Shown piece by piece: positions 61,366 to 64,000 of a stretch of 64,000 bases of DNA; position 1 is the first letter of the stretch; each line of letters starts with the position of its first letter. The position numbers and the translations under genes were made by a program. The stretch covers positions 620,001 through 684,000 of the forward strand of contig RCTD01000008.1 of NCBI GenBank assembly GCA_014898415.1, read 5' to 3'. The notes below the pieces were generated by a model. The model was not told the origin of the DNA. It was given only the letters and a program-made list of their open reading frames with translations, and searched no databases. This stretch comes from Stromatinia cepivora. Its lineage: Eukaryota > Ascomycota > Leotiomycetes > Helotiales > Sclerotiniaceae.

Positions 61366-61656
61366 TATAAAAGAGGTAAATCGAAATATATACATCCTAA
61401 TAGTATGCTACAAAGGGAAATAGGAATTGGAATTGATCAGATTATATTGTAAAAACTTCAAATAATAAAACTAATAGATTTAAATAATGATTTGGATTAT
61501 GCACAAATGAGGTACAAAAAGATTAATAGAAAACGATTGATTTTTTTCAAGGAGAAAGAAGCAGAACCCTCTCTTATATCTAACTACGAAGAGTCATGTA
61601 ACCATATGATTACGAACTAGCTACGTGTTAGGCCTTGATATCCCAACTTTCTCATA
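61366..61656 (-). repeat. 5' LTR (291 bp) of the gypsy element
   Basis: Pairs with 40817-41107. The outer edge reads TATGAGAAAG on minus, consistent with TG changed to TA. Followed on the right by target duplication GTAT. Confidence 0.9.
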
Positions 61657-62529
61657 GTATCAGATTGGATGTTGTTTGTATATAAATTTGAATAATGTCC
61701 TTAATATACAAAGTTGTTTATATAGTTGATTATAGGATAATTATAATATTTAATATCAAATATTGATTTGTTCGCTGAATTATGAGCGATTGTATTAATA
61801 TTGTTTCCTTTTCTGTATTATTTTATATCTGAATTACAAGCCTCGATTTTGGGAATGCCTTTTTAGGACCTTCGTTTTTGATTTCATCGATGAATCTTGA
61901 TTTGAATATTCGTATACTTTTTGGTATATCTATTTGTTATATGATTTCGAATATATTATTTTCTATTAAACCATTAATTTCCTTCTTTTTTGATTCTTTG
62001 TAAATCGATGGGTTTTGGGGTATATCGGATACCAGTAGGTTCTTGTCGAAGAGTTTGGTGATATTTTCTTTTTTATCGTTTTGAAGGTAGATAGCTATAT
62101 CTGGTATTGCTATTGTATTTTTAATAAGGTATATTATTATAGTTTCAATCGATATTGTATTTATTGTATTGTATGATTATTTAAAGGATACCGGAATTCA
62201 TCTCCACCACGTTTTTTAAAACGATCTTAAATTTCTTCTGAATAATGGTTTCAAGATCCTTTAAGGATATTTCCTGAAGGATTTGTTCTATTGCAATATA
62301 TTCTATTTGTACAATAAATTCTATTGATATCATTGTTTCGATTGTATAAAATTTCACTATTGTAGATCGAAAGATTATAAATCCGTTTGATAATTGAATT
62401 ATATAGGTTTCGTCTTTGATTTGTAATAGTATAAATAACTTTATCCATTCAATAATTCGATTATTTCTTTTTCTTTATACCCATACCTTTGAATTGATTA
62501 ATAGTTTGTAGATTAGAATTATATTTAAA
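61657..62529 (-). mobile_element. Ty1/copia element, upstream half of the RT region split by the gypsy insertion
   Basis: Minus-strand remains of the integrase-RT linker and early RT: KAFPKSRLVIQI, followed by pieces matching TQSPTIQR and LYLRDITQAYVQSTSNL of related copia proteins, ending exactly at the gypsy border. The same protein resumes at 40812. Upstream of it another copia copy (62530 onward) is inserted, so the rest lies beyond the window. Confidence 0.7.
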
Positions 62530-62838
62530 TGTCACGGAAAGCTTTGTGATCCCCTGTATCTTATGAAGGATCAAAGCGTATACTTTCCAATCGGAATGAA
62601 GGATCTACTAGTCCTTATTAATCTATTAATTGATAAAGTAATCCTGATATCCTAATAAACAAAGATCTAATCTAATTAAGATGTATATCAGCTAGATAAT
62701 TATTCATTTGTTCTATATATATAATTCTTGATTTATATAATCAAAAACAAATTATTCAATTCTTTTACTCTACCAATTATATATATCATTTATTCCTTGA
62801 TTCCTGAAAGTGCTCTGTAATTATACTATTCTATGATA
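62530..62838 (+). repeat. 5' LTR (309 bp) of the second copia copy
   Basis: Starts TGTCACGGAAAG; same length as both LTRs of the complete element. Confidence 0.92.
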
Positions 62839-64000
62839 ATTATAAGCTCAGTAGCTTTTAAATCTATACAACTTTCTATTCAATGATTACTAAATACTTA
62901 AAGAATCATTCTTAAAATATCATTCCTATTTTATTTATAATTCAATATTTATATTAATTCAATTACCTTCATTTAATATAACAAAAGATCAAAACGATCT
63001 TCTTTTTATAATCTATACTCAATGATCGAAGTGATATTTATATTTGAAAAATAAATATCAAATTCAAGGAATCTGGGATTCAATCAATTCAAAGAACGAT
63101 CTGTTTGTTTCTATATCAACAATATCTATTCTAAATTTCGATTTAATGAATAAGCTTATTTATATTTAGGTCGATTGGTTTTCAATCAAATCATCTATTT
63201 TACTTTCTATTATCGATCTTCAAATTAAATACAATCAAAAGAAACAAATTCAATACTAAAAGGAATTCTCGGAATATTTTGTAATAATCCAATTCAGAGA
63301 AGATACTAATAGAGATACAAAGATGAAAGATTCTGATAATAATATATTGGGATCTATTTCTAATAGATCTATTATTTCATTTTCAATCATCTTTCAAGAA
63401 ATCTCCTCCGAACTTGCTTTTCTTTAATTGAAATATCGATATCGATAACAAGAATATATATAGAACCATAAAGCTTTTTAGAACATTTACAAATAAATCG
63501 AATTGTTAATTGATCAAGTATATTTTATAAAGTTATTCATTTTCAATTAGGGTATTACAGCTTTTCCATTCAAGATAATCATTAATGCATTCAAAAAGAA
63601 ATTTGTATCTACAATAACTACTATTAAGCTTACAATACTACAAAAATATTGGTCTGTTTTAATACAAACTTTGTTCGACAGAATCGATTCTATTAAATAA
63701 TATAAGGATTGGATTATAATCTATATCAAAGTTTTTGTATACAAGATCATTAAAATATAGAATAAAGTTATTATTAACACTTTTCTACAAATTATTAATA
63801 CCAAGATATTCCCAATTTAAGCAAATATTATAATTATATAAATCGAAATAAACAATCAATTCGAATTACCCAACCTTTTATTCAAACAATTCGGAAACAT
63901 TTTTGAAGAATTAATCTTCTAGGATTCTATTTCCTCAAAAATTAAAAAAAGAATATATTCTATATTTATCTTTTTTTAAAATGATAAAAAGTTTAAGAAG
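62530..64000 (+). mobile_element. Second copy of the 8.2-kb copia family, 5' end only
   Basis: 309-bp LTR at 62530-62838, then interior colinear with 43120-44280 to the window edge. Compared with the first copy the differences are overwhelmingly C/T and G/A. The rest is outside the window. Confidence 0.88.

Larger units (their letters stand above)
40817..61656 (-). mobile_element. Ty3/gypsy LTR retrotransposon, split by two younger insertions
   Basis: Bounded by 291-bp LTRs (40817-41107 and 61366-61656) in the same orientation and by a 4-bp duplication GTAT (40813-40816, 61657-61660). Read on minus: 5' LTR at the right, a tRNA-like GGATTCGAA motif soon after it, gag region, aspartic protease (58133-58441), reverse transcriptase with YLDD, RNase H and integrase down to about 54900. 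Some 4 kb of further sequence follows, then a polypurine tract (GGGAAAGAGAAGGA) touching the 3' LTR at 41108. The copia element 42811-51047 and the Tc1 element 51463-52841 are inserted in it; without them it is about 11.2 kb. Heavily mutated with stops, RIP-like. Confidence 0.88.

Noticed and set aside
34073..64000. Mitochondrial origin for the AT-rich block
   Set aside because: The content is nuclear-type LTR elements and Tc1 copies with target duplications and RIP-like decay; no mitochondrial genes or tRNAs were seen.

Overview
The window looks like nuclear DNA of a filamentous ascomycete, most likely a leotiomycete of the Botrytis/Sclerotinia/Monilinia type (inference). Genes have short introns (about 45-200 bp) with GT-AG ends and CTAAC/CTGAC-like branch sites. 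The products are typical of filamentous fungi: GABA-permease, SAT4-type membrane protein, MSC7-type aldehyde dehydrogenase, Fungal_N/ankyrin protein, DAL5-type MFS carrier. Gene-bearing DNA of ordinary composition alternates with very AT-rich blocks of transposons riddled with stop codons, and repeat copies differ mostly by C/T and G/A transitions. That is the pattern left by repeat-induced point mutation (RIP).

Layout. 1-3.5 kb: 5' part of a GABA/amino-acid permease gene and a five-exon SAT4-like gene, both on minus. 3.7-5.4 kb: a 1,675-bp non-autonomous LTR element. 6.6-23 kb: the main gene island, with a GNAT acetyltransferase (+), an MSC7-like aldehyde dehydrogenase, a double MYND-finger protein, a small secreted protein, an ankyrin protein with a damaged 3' end, ADE4 (amidophosphoribosyltransferase) and a seven-exon MFS transporter whose last 3' splice site reads GG (all minus). 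23.0-24.4 kb: a Tc1/mariner element. 24.4-33.5 kb: a sparse island with a small secreted protein gene, a pseudogene of similar design with three in-frame stops, an unrecognised gene fragment, an intact Mpv17/PMP22-family gene and a gene fragment.

33.6-64 kb: a gene-free AT-rich block made almost entirely of nested retrotransposons. A copia remnant on plus carries a second copy of the short LTR element inside its LTR. A copia element on minus is split by an 11.2-kb Ty3/gypsy element (40817-61656). The gypsy element is split by a complete 8,237-bp copia element (42811-51047) and by a second Tc1/mariner copy (51463-52841). A further copia copy begins at 62530 and runs off the window. Target-site duplications and equal LTR lengths fix most boundaries to the base.

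The host genes form no obvious pathway cluster. They cover small-molecule transport (permease, MFS), purine synthesis (ADE4), aldehyde oxidation (MSC7), organelle membrane function (Mpv17) and possible signalling or non-self recognition (SAT4, ankyrin). I saw no CRISPR, rRNA or clear tRNA. Exon joins were worked out by hand from splice signals, frame and family conservation and are predictions. I found no convincing new molecular system; the most unusual material is the nested retroelement stack, the short LTR element family and possible antisense ORFs inside two retroelements.
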